Source of the DNA: Bog-159 sp049511415
GTDB lineage: Bacteria > Acidobacteriota > Terriglobia > Bryobacterales > Bryobacteraceae
DNA length: 64,000 nt
Direction of reading: 5' to 3'
Assembly: GCA_049511415.1 (NCBI GenBank)
Contig: JBEKYC010000030.1
Coordinates: 11,111 to 75,110, forward strand
Position numbers and translations under genes: made by a program. Under the pieces are notes generated by a model. It did no database searches. It was given only the letters and a program-made list of their open reading frames with translations, and was not told the origin of the DNA. This document shows positions 1 to 8,171 of this stretch, piece by piece (position 1 is the first letter of the stretch; the number at the start of each line of letters is the position of its first letter).

Positions 1-468
1 CCATCTTCTGCGCATAGTCTTGGCGGCATCCGGCATTCGTTCGAATTCCCATTAAATCACACAAATTGGAGGAGTTCCGCGTTGTGCGGAGCGACTGGGC
101 GGTTTTGCGTGTTCAACGGCGATTTCAGGTGGCTGTTTGGGGAGGGGCACGGAAGACTGTCTCGCGGCCGGCATGCCGTATCATTGGCAATTGCGCGGAA
201 TGCCTGACCGAAGGCATTTACACCGAAGCGGAAACGAACGCATCCGCCTCAGGCTAGTTCGCGACGAGATCCTGATGGTGGCATGAGAAATTCCTGGCCG
301 ACACCTTGTGCCGCCGACGGCTGAATAAGAGGGTACACCAAGGGCACCAACATAGAACCGCCCGGCCCAATGTTGAAGTCTAGGTCAGCCTGGAATCTCA
401 GCTTCGCGTGGTGGGGCTTGGCGCTCCGCGTCAAGCGGCTACCAACTTGAAGTAAGCCCCGGAGCCTG
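1..468. other. Leading stretch without a supportable gene
   Basis: Short open frames exist on both strands, but none has a recognisable domain. A purine-rich GGAGGA lies near 69 and is followed by a 60-codon frame with no family resemblance. On the minus strand, downstream of the phosphate butyryltransferase stop, a continuation of another frame could be the tail of a lost gene, but it has no start of its own. I see nothing I can name here. Confidence 0.3.
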
Positions 469-1383
469 CTAACTCTTCGCCACCAAAACCCCAATGGCGA
501 TGGAGCGCAGCTTGGTCTCCGGCGTCTCCGCGCGCGAGAGCAGCACCAGCGGCACACGCGCGCCCAAAACAATCCCGCCGGATTCTGCTTTGGCGAAGTA
601 GACGATCGCGCGGTACAGAATATTGGCTGCCTCGATATCCGGCGCCAGCAGAATATCCGTGTTCTCGACCACCGGGCTATCGACGCCTTTCGATTCCGCG
701 GCGGACTTGCTGAGCACGGCATCGAGCGCGATGGGACCCTCCACGTAGCAGTTCGCCAATTGGCCGCGGCGGCTCATCATGGCGAGCGCGGCCGCATCCA
801 CCGTGGCGGGCATCTCGGGATTCACCATCTCCAGCGCGCACAGCGCCGCGACGTTGGGCCGCTCGATGCCGATGGCGCGCGCCACATCCACGGCGTTGCG
901 GCACAACTCGGCCTTCTGCATCAGCGTGGGCGCGATGTTGATGGCCGCATCGGTCAGCAGCATGAAGCGCTCGATTCCGGGCGCGCGGAATACGATCACC
1001 TGGCTTAACTGGCGTCCGCCGCGCAGACCCGTATCCTTATCGAGCACGCCGCGCACGAGGGCGGCCGTGGCGATCTTGCCCTTCATCAATAGTCCGGCGC
1101 GGCCTTCGCGCACCAGGGCGATGGCATGCCGCAACGCCGCGGCCGGGTCCGGTTCGTTGACGATCTGGTTTTCGGCCAGATCCAATCCGGCAGCGTGGGC
1201 CAGGGCGCGGATCTCACTTCCCTTCCCCACCAGGATGCCTTCGGCGAGGTTCAGCTTGCGTGCCTGGCCCAGCGCTTCGATCACATCCGGATCGTGCGCG
1301 GCCGCCACGGCGATGGCGGCGGGACCACGCGCGCGGGCTGCATCCACTAACTCATGGAAATTGCGGAACATAGGCGCGGGCAA
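469..1383 (-). CDS. ptb: Phosphate butyryltransferase / phosphate acetyltransferase family
   Basis: Predicted cytosolic enzyme moving an acyl group (butyryl or acetyl) between CoA and phosphate. The 304-residue length fits the Ptb branch of the PTA/PTB fold and is shorter than a multidomain Pta. Family features seen are an LLMKGK stretch near residue 100, a LLTDAAINI segment near 140, and C-terminal VENTDILLAPDIEAANI and GIVLGARVPLVLLSRA-type segments that shape the phosphate/CoA site. The usual partner, a butyrate kinase, is not next to it, so it may serve acyl-CoA/phosphate exchange alone or with a distant kinase. It is divergent from the JAMM gene. Substrate preference cannot be read from sequence. 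Confidence 0.85.
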   Translation of the reverse strand: MPAPMFRNFHELVDAARARGPAAIAVAAAHDPDVIEALGQARKLNLAEGILVGKGSEIRALAHAAGLDLAENQIVNEPDPAAALRHAIALVREGRAGLLMKGKIATAALVRGVLDKDTGLRGGRQLSQVIVFRAPGIERFMLLTDAAINIAPTLMQKAELCRNAVDVARAIGIERPNVAALCALEMVNPEMPATVDAAALAMMSRRGQLANCYVEGPIALDAVLSKSAAESKGVDSPVVENTDILLAPDIEAANILYRAIVYFAKAESGGIVLGARVPLVLLSRAETPETKLRSIAIGVLVAKS

Positions 1384-1547
1384 ATGTTGCGAAGGGCATC
1401 ATAACATGGTGCGCCTAGGTGGACTGGTACGCCATCTGCTCCACGCATCGCAAGGCACGCTTGAACTCGGGGTACTTTCCCCCGTACCTTTGGAACCGCC
1501 AGCGGCTTTCCGGCCTGCCTAGAATGGCATTTAAAGGAAAAAGCGGG

Positions 1548-2645
1548 ATGACTATAAACGACGCTTTTGAGAGCCAAACCCTCAAGCCGGCGCAGCTCAT
1601 GAAGATGGGTTCCGTGCTGTTGCTGGCGGTGGCGGCCAGTTTGCTGCTGGCGTTCCGTCCGCACAACCAGCTTCTGTTCGGCTTGGAACTGGTATTTTGC
1701 ACGATCGCGCTGCCCGCGGTGTACGTGGTGGCAAAGCGCCTGAAGGAGAAGGTACGGCAGCAACAAACCGAACAACGCCTTATGATGCATACCAAAGCTT
1801 TCCTCAACACTCAGGAACCCACCTCCTGGCGGGCGATCACCGTGGTGAAGGCGCCGAATGCGGAGACGCTCGGCGAACGGCTGCTGGCGGCGCTCAACAC
1901 CGATGGGAGTGAGTTGATCCGGCCGGGCTTCCGGGCATGCTACCCGGACGCAGCGCCCGCGGCGGAGGCCGAAACCGTGGTGTTCGACGCTCTACCGCGC
2001 CGGTACGCCATCCGGAGCCTCTATGAACGGCGCTTCGCCGATCTGTCGTCGTCTCTGCCCAAACCCGCGACGATGCCCTTCAGCGAGCTTCTGCCCCTGC
2101 TGGACGGCGCGGGACTGGAGTCTTGGACCGTAGGGCAACAGAACCTGAACATCGAGTACTCCGCGGAAGTGCTGAACGAAATCCGCATGCGCGCGGCGGA
2201 AGGCTACCAGCGCATCCGCCATGGCGGCGTGGAAGTGGGCGGCATCCTGTTCGGGTCGCATTTGAAAGGCATGATTTGCATTCAAGCGGTGCGGCCTATC
2301 GCCTGCGACTACTCCAACGGTCCCCGATTCGTGCTCTCCAAGCAGGATGAAATCGCGCTGGCGGACCTGCTGCTGGCCTCCAAGACGGACCCGGCTTTCT
2401 CCGAAATGGAACCGGTAGGCTGGTATCACTCGCACACGCGCGACGAGATCTGCCTGACGCCATCGGACGTGGAGATTTTCAATCGTTTCTTCCCGGCTTC
2501 CTGGCAGGTGGCCCTGGTGGTGCGTCCGGCGAACCTGGCGCCTATCCGCGCCGGATTCTTCTTCCGGGAGGCCAGCGGCGCCATCCGGACGGAATCCAGT
2601 TACCGGGAGTTTCAGCTTGGCCCGGCCACTGCCGCCGCGGCTTAA
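1548..2645 (+). CDS. Membrane-anchored JAMM/MPN-domain metalloprotease-like protein
   Basis: This 365-residue protein starts at 1548 because AAGGA lies about nine bases upstream; in-frame ATGs at 1419 and 1524 lack this. Two hydrophobic helices near residues 20-36 and 43-61 anchor it in the membrane. The C-terminal third is a JAMM (Mov34/MPN/PAD-1) domain with GGILFG beside Glu229, then His294-Ser-His296 in GWYHSHTRDE, with Asp307 completing the zinc site. The usual serine is threonine at 304 (HxHx7TxxD), a conservative change. JAMM proteins cleave isopeptide or peptide bonds, often of ubiquitin-like proteins, but no ubiquitin-like, E1 or E2 gene is nearby. The substrate is unknown and the middle region unassigned. 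The gene precedes proS by 60 bases. Confidence 0.75.
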   Translation: MTINDAFESQTLKPAQLMKMGSVLLLAVAASLLLAFRPHNQLLFGLELVFCTIALPAVYVVAKRLKEKVRQQQTEQRLMMHTKAFLNTQEPTSWRAITVVKAPNAETLGERLLAALNTDGSELIRPGFRACYPDAAPAAEAETVVFDALPRRYAIRSLYERRFADLSSSLPKPATMPFSELLPLLDGAGLESWTVGQQNLNIEYSAEVLNEIRMRAAEGYQRIRHGGVEVGGILFGSHLKGMICIQAVRPIACDYSNGPRFVLSKQDEIALADLLLASKTDPAFSEMEPVGWYHSHTRDEICLTPSDVEIFNRFFPASWQVALVVRPANLAPIRAGFFFREASGAIRTESSYREFQLGPATAAAA

Positions 2646-2705
2646 GGCGAGCGGGCGACGCGGCGACTTTGCTTCGTAAATCTGCCAAACTGGAAGTTTA
2701 CTCAC

Positions 2706-4148
2706 ATGGCAGAATCCCCGATTACTTCGCGAGAGAAAGACTTCGCCGCCTGGTACCAGGACGTGGTGCTGGCAGGCGATATGGCCGAGCCGGCCGAAAT
2801 CGTCAAAGGCTGCATGGTCATCAAGCCCAACGGCTACGCCGTATGGGAGGTGCTGCAGCGCGAGCTAGATACGCGCTTCAAGGCCACCGGCCATCAGAAT
2901 GTTTATTTCCCCCTGCTGATTCCGCAAAGCTTTCTCGAAAAAGAAGCCGAGCACGTGGAAGGCTTCGCGCCGGAGCTGGCGGTGGTCACGATCGCCGGCG
3001 GCAAGAAGCTGGAAGAACCGTACGTCATACGGCCCACGTCGGAAACCATCATCGGCCATTTCTTCAGTAAGTGGATTCAAAGTTACCGCGACCTGCCGAT
3101 GCTGCTGAACCAGTGGGCCAACATCATCCGCTGGGAGCTGCGCACGCGCATGTTCCTGCGCACCACCGAATTCCTCTGGCAGGAGGGCCACACGGCGCAT
3201 GCGAATCACGAAGAAGCGTTGGCCGAGGTGCTGCGCATCCTGGATGTTTACGCGGAAGTCGCCGAGGATGTGATGGCGATGCCGGTGATCAAGGGCGCCA
3301 AGACGCAGGCTGAGAAGTTCGCCGGCGCGCTGCGCTCGTATTCCATCGAGGCCATGATGCAGAACGGGCTGGCGCTGCAGGCCGGCACCAGCCACGACCT
3401 GGGCCAGAACTTCGGCAAAGCCTTCAACGTGCAGTTCCAGACGAGCGAGGGCAAGCTCGATTACGTGTGGCAGACCAGTTGGGGAGTCAGCACGCGGCTG
3501 ATCGGCGGGCTGATCATGACTCACTCCGACGACAAAGGGCTGGTGCTGCCGCCCAAAGTGGCGCCGCGCAAAGCAGTGCTGGTGCCGATTTACCGCAAGG
3601 ACGAGGAGCGCGCGCAGGTTATGGAAGTGGCCGGCAAGCTGGCGGCGGAGTTGGGCGCGCATATCGACGCGCGCGACGGTATGACTCCGGGCGCCAAGTT
3701 CTTCCATTGGGAGCGGCGCGGCGTACCCGTGGTCTTCGAGTTAGGGCCGCGCGACGTGGCCAGCGGGAACATGGTTATCAAACGCCGGGATACCGGAACT
3801 AAGGAAGTGATTCCGCAGACGGCCGCATCCGATAAGTTGGCGGCCACACTGGAGGCGATGCAGAAGGACCTTTACACCAAGGCCAAGCAGCGGCTCAAAG
3901 ACAATACGGTGCTGGCGAATTCCATCGGCGAAGTGTACGAGATACTCAACGATGTTACCGCGGAAAAAGGCGGCGGTAAGTTCGTGATGGCGCATCTGGC
4001 GGACGATCCGGCTTGCGATGCGCGAGTCAAGGAATTTAAGGCTACGGTGCGCAATATACCGGCGGTGGATGAGTATGATGGTGCGGGCAAGTGTATTGTG
4101 ACGGGTGCGCCGGTGGACCGCAGGGTGGCGATCGCCAAGGCTTATTAG
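2706..4148 (+). CDS. proS: Prolyl-tRNA synthetase, short (type 3) form
   Basis: Class II aminoacyl-tRNA synthetase that charges tRNA-Pro. The 480-residue length and the lack of the editing insert match the archaeal/eukaryotic-like ProS found in several bacterial phyla. Motif 2 is visible as RWELRTRMFLRTTEFLWQEG, preceded by RPTSETII, and followed by motif 3-like GGLIMTHSDDKGLVLPP. An anticodon-binding domain follows from about residue 290 (VLVPIYRK), and the small C-terminal domain ends in a terminal tyrosine, as is typical of this type. The ATG at 2706 is the natural start (MAESPITSREKDF). It is likely the only essential gene in the window. Confidence 0.95.
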   Translation: MAESPITSREKDFAAWYQDVVLAGDMAEPAEIVKGCMVIKPNGYAVWEVLQRELDTRFKATGHQNVYFPLLIPQSFLEKEAEHVEGFAPELAVVTIAGGKKLEEPYVIRPTSETIIGHFFSKWIQSYRDLPMLLNQWANIIRWELRTRMFLRTTEFLWQEGHTAHANHEEALAEVLRILDVYAEVAEDVMAMPVIKGAKTQAEKFAGALRSYSIEAMMQNGLALQAGTSHDLGQNFGKAFNVQFQTSEGKLDYVWQTSWGVSTRLIGGLIMTHSDDKGLVLPPKVAPRKAVLVPIYRKDEERAQVMEVAGKLAAELGAHIDARDGMTPGAKFFHWERRGVPVVFELGPRDVASGNMVIKRRDTGTKEVIPQTAASDKLAATLEAMQKDLYTKAKQRLKDNTVLANSIGEVYEILNDVTAEKGGGKFVMAHLADDPACDARVKEFKATVRNIPAVDEYDGAGKCIVTGAPVDRRVAIAKAY

Positions 4149-4414
4149 TTCGCCGGATGCACCGGCGGTGCTTTCGACATCAGAACGTCGAGAGATCGGC
4201 CAAGTCCCGCCTTCAATTTAAGGCAGGATCATCGAGTAACTGGCAAATTTTCCGGTTGCCGTTGGCGAGGGAAAGTTAGCCGCGGTTTTATGATGGCGGA
4301 GTGTTCACCAGCGGCGTGATGTTACTCACATTCTAATTTGGTCCCAAATCTGCACAGGTGGGGGCCAATGCAAACATCGTTTTTGAGTAGAACGATTCCC
4401 ACGGCGGATGCGCG

Positions 4415-5611
4415 GTGTCCAAAAGGGCCTTCCACCCGAACGCTCCGTGGTCTGGACTGGCTGAATTTTTTCTGGCGGATGTCCAGACGGGCGTCGGACC
4501 GTTCCTGGCGATTTACCTTGCGGGCTACAAGTGGAACGAAGAACGGGTAGGGCTGGCGCTCATGGTGGGCGGGATCGCAGGCATACTGACTCAAACGCCG
4601 GCCGGCGCGTTGGTTGACCGGCTCCGATCAAAACGCGCGTTGATCGCCGCGGGAATCGCGGCACTGGCGGCAGGGGCATTGCTCATTGCGCTGGCGCCCA
4701 CATTTTGGCCGGTGATGTCGGCGCAGGTATTGATCGGCGGGACATCCAGCATTTTCGGTCTGGCGATCTGTGCCATCTCACTCGGAGTGGTGGGACGCCA
4801 ACTGTTCGATCGCCGCCAAGGACGCAACCAGACCTTCAATTCGGCCGGCAACGTGGTCGCGGCCGTATCGATGGGCCTGCTCGGCTACTTCATTTCCGAT
4901 CGGGGCATTTTTTTCTTCGTATCGCTGTGTACGCTCCCCACGCTTCTGGCGCTGCTCATCATCCGCCCCGACGAGATCGATTACGCGCGGGCGCGGGGCG
5001 CAAAAGAAGGCGACGAAGACGGCAAACCCGTTGCAGCGCACGCACTGCTCAAGGATCTGCCCCTGCTCATTTTCCTCATCTGCGCGGTGATGTTTCACTT
5101 TGCGAACGCGGCGATGCTGCCGCTGTTGGGCGAGATGCTGGCCAAGGGCCGGGGCCGCAGCTCGATGATGTTCATGTCGGCCTGTGTGGTGACCACGCAG
5201 CTGGTGGTCACGCTTCTGGCTTCGTGGGCAGGACGGACGGCGGGAACGTGGGGCCGAAAGCCGCTGTTGCTCATCGCATTCGGAGTTCTGCCTGTGCGCG
5301 GGGTGCTCTACACGCTGACCGAAAATACCGGCGCGCTGGTCGCGATCCAGATTCTGGATGGTGTGGCGGCGGCTATATTCGGCGTGGTCTCGGTTCTGGT
5401 GATCGCCGACCTCACGCAGGGATCTGGGCGGTTTAATCTCACCCTCGGAGCCATCAGCATGGCGGTCGGTATCGGCGCTTCGCTCACGCCAGGCCATCGC
5501 CGGTTCGATTGTGCATCACCTTGGTTCCAACGCGGGCTTTCTGTTTCTTGCCGCAGTGGCGGCGACCGCATTTGGTATCCTTTACTTCTTCATGCCGGAG
5601 ACGCGCGATAA
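4415..5611 (+). CDS. MFS transporter, C-terminus frameshifted
   Basis: A 12-helix major-facilitator permease, probably a drug or metabolite exporter. The N-terminus (AEFFLADVQTGVGPFLAIYL) and the TPAGALVDRLRSKR loop between helices 2 and 3 are typical. The start is a GTG at 4415; no better in-frame ATG is seen. After SLTP, near 5489-5493, the frame turns into non-membrane sequence, whereas the frame starting at 5493 continues as AIAGSIVHHLGSNAGFLFL, then FGILYFFMPETRD, and stops at 5651. One extra base near 5490 therefore breaks the gene, by mutation or sequencing error. The repaired stop overlaps the next ATG (ATGA at 5648), which supports the repaired reading and translational coupling. Confidence 0.8.
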   Translation: MSKRAFHPNAPWSGLAEFFLADVQTGVGPFLAIYLAGYKWNEERVGLALMVGGIAGILTQTPAGALVDRLRSKRALIAAGIAALAAGALLIALAPTFWPVMSAQVLIGGTSSIFGLAICAISLGVVGRQLFDRRQGRNQTFNSAGNVVAAVSMGLLGYFISDRGIFFFVSLCTLPTLLALLIIRPDEIDYARARGAKEGDEDGKPVAAHALLKDLPLLIFLICAVMFHFANAAMLPLLGEMLAKGRGRSSMMFMSACVVTTQLVVTLLASWAGRTAGTWGRKPLLLIAFGVLPVRGVLYTLTENTGALVAIQILDGVAAAIFGVVSVLVIADLTQGSGRFNLTLGAISMAVGIGASLTPGHRRFDCASPWFQRGLSVSCRSGGDRIWYPLLLHAGDAR

Positions 5612-5647
5612 ACGATTTCCGGGTCTAGCCCAAGGAGCACCGGCCGT

Positions 5648-6004
5648 ATGAGCACCATCGTTCTGCTGTTGTTTTCGAATTGTTTCATGACGTTCGCCTG
5701 GTATGGACACCTAAAATACGGCCACGGATGGCCGCTTTGGAAAGCGATCCTGGTCTCGTGGGCAATCGCGCTGCTGGAGTACTGCCTGGCGGTTCCGGCG
5801 AATCGCCTGGGCTATGGCGAGTTCTCAGGGTTCCAGCTCAAAGTCATTCAGGAGGTTGTCACGCTCAGTGTCTTCATGGTCTTCGCCATCACTTTTCTGA
5901 AAGAGAAGCTCGCGTGGAATTATCTTGTGGCGTTCGCCTTTCTGGGCGGGGCTGCGTTCTTTGCCTTTGCGTTTAAGACGCCCGGACCTTCTGCCTTGAA
6001 CTAA
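5648..6004 (+). CDS. DMT-family (DUF486) small membrane protein
   Basis: A 118-residue protein with four hydrophobic helices, matching the DUF486/DMT small transporter family. The conserved pattern NCFMTFAWYGHLK near the N-terminus, LEYCLAVPANRLGY in the middle, and QLKVIQEVVTLSVF are all visible. Its ATG overlaps the stop of the frame-corrected MFS gene, so the two are probably co-translated. The transported substrate is not known for this family. Confidence 0.85.
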   Translation: MSTIVLLLFSNCFMTFAWYGHLKYGHGWPLWKAILVSWAIALLEYCLAVPANRLGYGEFSGFQLKVIQEVVTLSVFMVFAITFLKEKLAWNYLVAFAFLGGAAFFAFAFKTPGPSALN

Positions 6005-6057
6005 CGGCGGATATGATGGCGTGATGGTCTGGGGAGGCGCCGGAGTTCCGGGGCGGC

Positions 6058-6285
6058 TGAAAAAGCAGACCCATTTTAGTGGTTAGGTTATTGATTTTGG
6101 GCTGGTTAGGCGGGGATTTGGGGTGGTGGGCGGATGGGCGGTTTTGGGCGTTTTTGGGCTTGTGGATGGAAGTTGGGTTCGTTTGGTTAGGAGCGGATTT
6201 GTTTGGGTCGGGGGCGACTTGGGCAAGGCTCGCGATTTCGAGGATGGTGGTGATTTCTTGGAGATGGGCGACGGGGGCCGGGTGG
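6058..6285 (+). repeat. G-rich dispersed repeat, copy A
   Basis: Non-coding and strongly G/T-biased on this strand. It begins AAAAGCAGACCCATT and contains GGATGGGCGG, TTTTGGGC and GTTGGGTTCGTTT in the same order as copies at 6286-6570 and 43553-43848. The right part is diverged or truncated where copy B begins with the same AAAAGCAGACCCATT header. Open frames across it are low-complexity artefacts of the base bias. Confidence 0.7.
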
Positions 6286-6570
6286 ATTTGAAAAGCAGAC
6301 CCATTTCGTTACCACGATATTTACTTTCAATGGCTTATGGAATCTTCTTCTCCGGCCGGAATGGGCGGATTTGGGCTTTTTTGGGCGGCCGGAGCGGGAG
6401 TTTGGTTCGCCGGAGTAATTGGCGGCATGCGAGGGGTGGTATTCGGTTTTCAAAGAGCGCGTAGGATGGCCTACCCACGTTGACCCTACCATTTGGGGCG
6501 CGGGGGTTTGCGGTCGTGATTGGGGCGGGGATTGTGGGGCAAGGAGTTATTATTTGGCGGGCTTGGTGAT
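6286..6570 (+). repeat. G-rich dispersed repeat, copy B (tandem with copy A)
   Basis: Starts with the same AAAAGCAGACCCATT header as copy A. Its right half keeps GGTGGTATTCGG, TTTCAAA, CTACCATTTGGGGC and a terminal GGAGTTATT followed by TTGGCGGG. These blocks are shared, in order, with the minus-strand copy at 43553-43848. No protein-coding signal and no terminal inverted repeat were seen. Confidence 0.7.
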
Positions 6571-6575
6571 CTGAC

Positions 6576-6971
6576 TCAAGGGCTGCCGGCTGTTATGCGA
6601 GCCATGGGTTGGATCAGAGTTACGCCGAGCGCGGCGAGGTCCTGATCGTGAGGTCGTGCTCCAGCGGACGGCAACAGGAGCGCCAGGTAGCGCTCAAGGG
6701 ATGCCTCCAGACGCGCCCTTCGCGCCGCGTCCCGCATGGTTGCGAATCCGGTTTCCAAGCAAGCCACGGAATATCCGCAAAATCGTCGATCAGCACTTGC
6801 CCCGTGCGGCATTCCGGCAGGGCCGGGGCCGCCGGCGGCTCGGCGCGTGCTGTGTGGACGGCAGCCTCAAGCAAGGCGCTTGGGAGTGACTCGGTCGCGC
6901 GGCCCTGAAGGGCCGCCAAGGCGCGCGAGTTCGGATTGGACTTCGGGCCGGATATCGAGCGTGATGGTCAT
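6576..6971 (-). pseudogene. Frameshifted antitoxin-like gene remnant
   Basis: On the minus strand an ATG at 6971, preceded by GGAGGCG, starts MTITLDIRPEVQSELAR, a beginning typical of small ribbon-helix-helix-like antitoxins. One extra base then shifts the frame. The adjoining frame continues with LAALQGRATESLPSALLEAA and later DDFADIPWLAWK; a second shift leads to another frame with RRARLEASLERYLA. No toxin gene sits downstream. The parts only make sense when joined, so this is read as a decayed gene. The family call is by resemblance of the first 30 residues only. Confidence 0.45.
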
Positions 6972-7155
6972 GGACGCGCCTCCAGTTCGGAAAGGTGTTC
7001 CGCTTCTTCCCTACACCGGGGTGGCGGCCACGTCAAGCATAGGGCCTTATACAAGGGCCGTGGCGCTCGGTGCTAAGGTGGTGGCCGGAGATCTAAGGCG
7101 GCGAGGATTGGACGCTAGGGTCGTCCGTGCTGCGCGGTCGGCGGCTGGAAGGGAG

Positions 7156-7181
7156 TGGTGATAATATAGTTGCCAAAGTAG
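7156..7181 (+). repeat. Left inverted repeat of the putative element
   Basis: Begins TGGTGATAATATAGTTGCCA and matches the inverted copy at 10217-10242 at 24 of 26 positions. The TTGCCA inside it serves as a -35 for the inward gene at 7207. Confidence 0.6.
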
Positions 7182-7198
7182 ACCACGCGCGCTATGCT
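7170..7198 (+). promoter_or_regulatory. Sigma-70-like promoter within and beside the left repeat
   Basis: TTGCCA (7170-7175), a 17-base spacer and TATGCT (7193-7198). Transcription would start near 7205, almost at the ATG at 7207, predicting a leaderless mRNA. Confidence 0.55.
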
Positions 7199-7206
7199 TG
7201 GTACCA

Positions 7207-7461
7207 ATGGCTAAAAAACCTGAATGTTTGATCGATATCGATATCGCGAACGCTGTAAACCAGTTCTTATACGCCGTCGTAGGGTTGCACGATCACCCAG
7301 GTTTTCGGTGTCCACAATGCGGAGAGCCGGTCAGCCCATTCGGACCGCGCAAAGGCAACAAGCCACGCCCGCATTTTGAACACGTAACAGACAAAGGTTG
7401 CGCGGGTCCACCTGAGTGGCAGGCATATCGGAAAACAAAGCGTAAAGCTAAGCGTCCGTAA
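7207..7461 (+). CDS. Small zinc-ribbon protein, CoiA-like N-terminal motif
   Basis: An 84-residue protein with a FRCPQCGEPVSPFG knuckle and a PHFEH motif about 25 residues later. This arrangement resembles the N-terminal zinc/nuclease-associated region of CoiA-like competence proteins (CxxC followed by HFAH). The C-terminus is very basic (KTKRKAKR), suggesting nucleic-acid contact. I start it at ATG 7207 rather than TTG 7198 because the promoter -10 overlaps the latter. It is the first gene inside the left repeat of the putative element. No full CoiA nuclease domain is present, so the function is unknown. Confidence 0.55.
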   Translation: MAKKPECLIDIDIANAVNQFLYAVVGLHDHPGFRCPQCGEPVSPFGPRKGNKPRPHFEHVTDKGCAGPPEWQAYRKTKRKAKRP

Positions 7462-7618
7462 CCAGTCGCACTTTCGCTCGCTTTTTTCGCCCACGCGCTT
7501 CATTGGCTTCCCGCTTCAGGATCTCTTCCTTCGATGCCGAGAACATCTTGCGGACGGCGTTGTCCATGCGCTCGGCCTCTGTCTTGCCGGGCACGTAAGG
7601 CGGCGGTAGGGGTTTCAT
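7448..7618 (-). CDS. Small partner protein of the PIN module
   Basis: A 56-residue protein beginning MKPLPPPYVPGKTEAERMDN, followed by a short helix-rich part and a basic tail (RGRKKRAK). It starts 10 bases after the PIN-gene stop, so it is the third gene of the operon. I recall similar small proteins with an 'xGxTEAERMxNA' core following PIN-domain genes in other bacteria; this is memory, not a search. A role as antitoxin or structural partner is inference. Its tail overlaps convergently with the zinc-ribbon gene ending at 7461. Confidence 0.55.
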   Translation of the reverse strand: MKPLPPPYVPGKTEAERMDNAVRKMFSASKEEILKREANEARGRKKRAKVRLVTDA

Positions 7619-7628
7619 CTCGCTTCCA

Positions 7629-8171
7629 TCATACTGCGTCTGGAATGTCCGGGAGCAGACCACTCTGCCTATATTTATCGGGCAAGCAAGCGGTATGTCG
7701 CGGCAGCCTTACATGGACCGCGATATCGTCGAGTTCCTTTTTGTGCCGGTGAAACTTCGCATCGAATGAGAGAAACTCATCACACGACAATTCCATAGCG
7801 GAGGCCGCGTGCAAAGAGTCCGGACCCCTGAGGCATATGCCATGCACCCACCGAAGGTTTCGGGCACGTTCAGCGACCAATATCGTGTCCTGGATGAGAA
7901 CAACGTATTGTCCAGAAATCAGAAAATTCTTAAACACCGTTTTAACCGCATCGCTCGGCACACCAGTAGACGACGGCTCTTCCGCGTGTTGGCATTCGGC
8001 GATTGTCAGGGTAGCGGTGAATATCTGAATCTCGCCATCCCGAGCCGCTTCCAAGAGCGCCTTGAGGTGCCATATGTCGTCATTGCGCTTTGGGTCGCCT
8101 CCTCCGAGAGCGTGCTTAGCAATCTCAATAAAGCATGAGGTTTCTATGTAGACCTTGCGGTTATTGGCCAC
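7629..8171 (-). CDS. PIN-domain ribonuclease-like protein
   Basis: A 180-residue protein with a PIN-like fold. Acidic positions appear in VYIETSCF near the N-terminus, TLTIAECQHAEE in the middle, GPDSLHAASAMEL near residue 118 and FLSFDAKFHRH near 133, which together can form the metal-dependent RNase site (the first Asp is replaced by Glu in YIET). It starts at GTG 8171 and overlaps the stop of the upstream gene by 11 bases, so translation is coupled. It probably cuts RNA as the toxin or effector of the three-gene module. Compared with small VapC proteins (about 130 residues) it is longer. Confidence 0.7.
   Translation of the reverse strand: MANNRKVYIETSCFIEIAKHALGGGDPKRNDDIWHLKALLEAARDGEIQIFTATLTIAECQHAEEPSSTGVPSDAVKTVFKNFLISGQYVVLIQDTILVAERARNLRWVHGICLRGPDSLHAASAMELSCDEFLSFDAKFHRHKKELDDIAVHVRLPRHTACLPDKYRQSGLLPDIPDAV

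Noticed and set aside
6079..6492. Several short frames rich in Trp/Gly or Pro/Ser across the G-rich repeats
   Set aside because: Composition is explained by the strand bias of the repeat; the similar copy at 43.6 kb does not preserve the frames.
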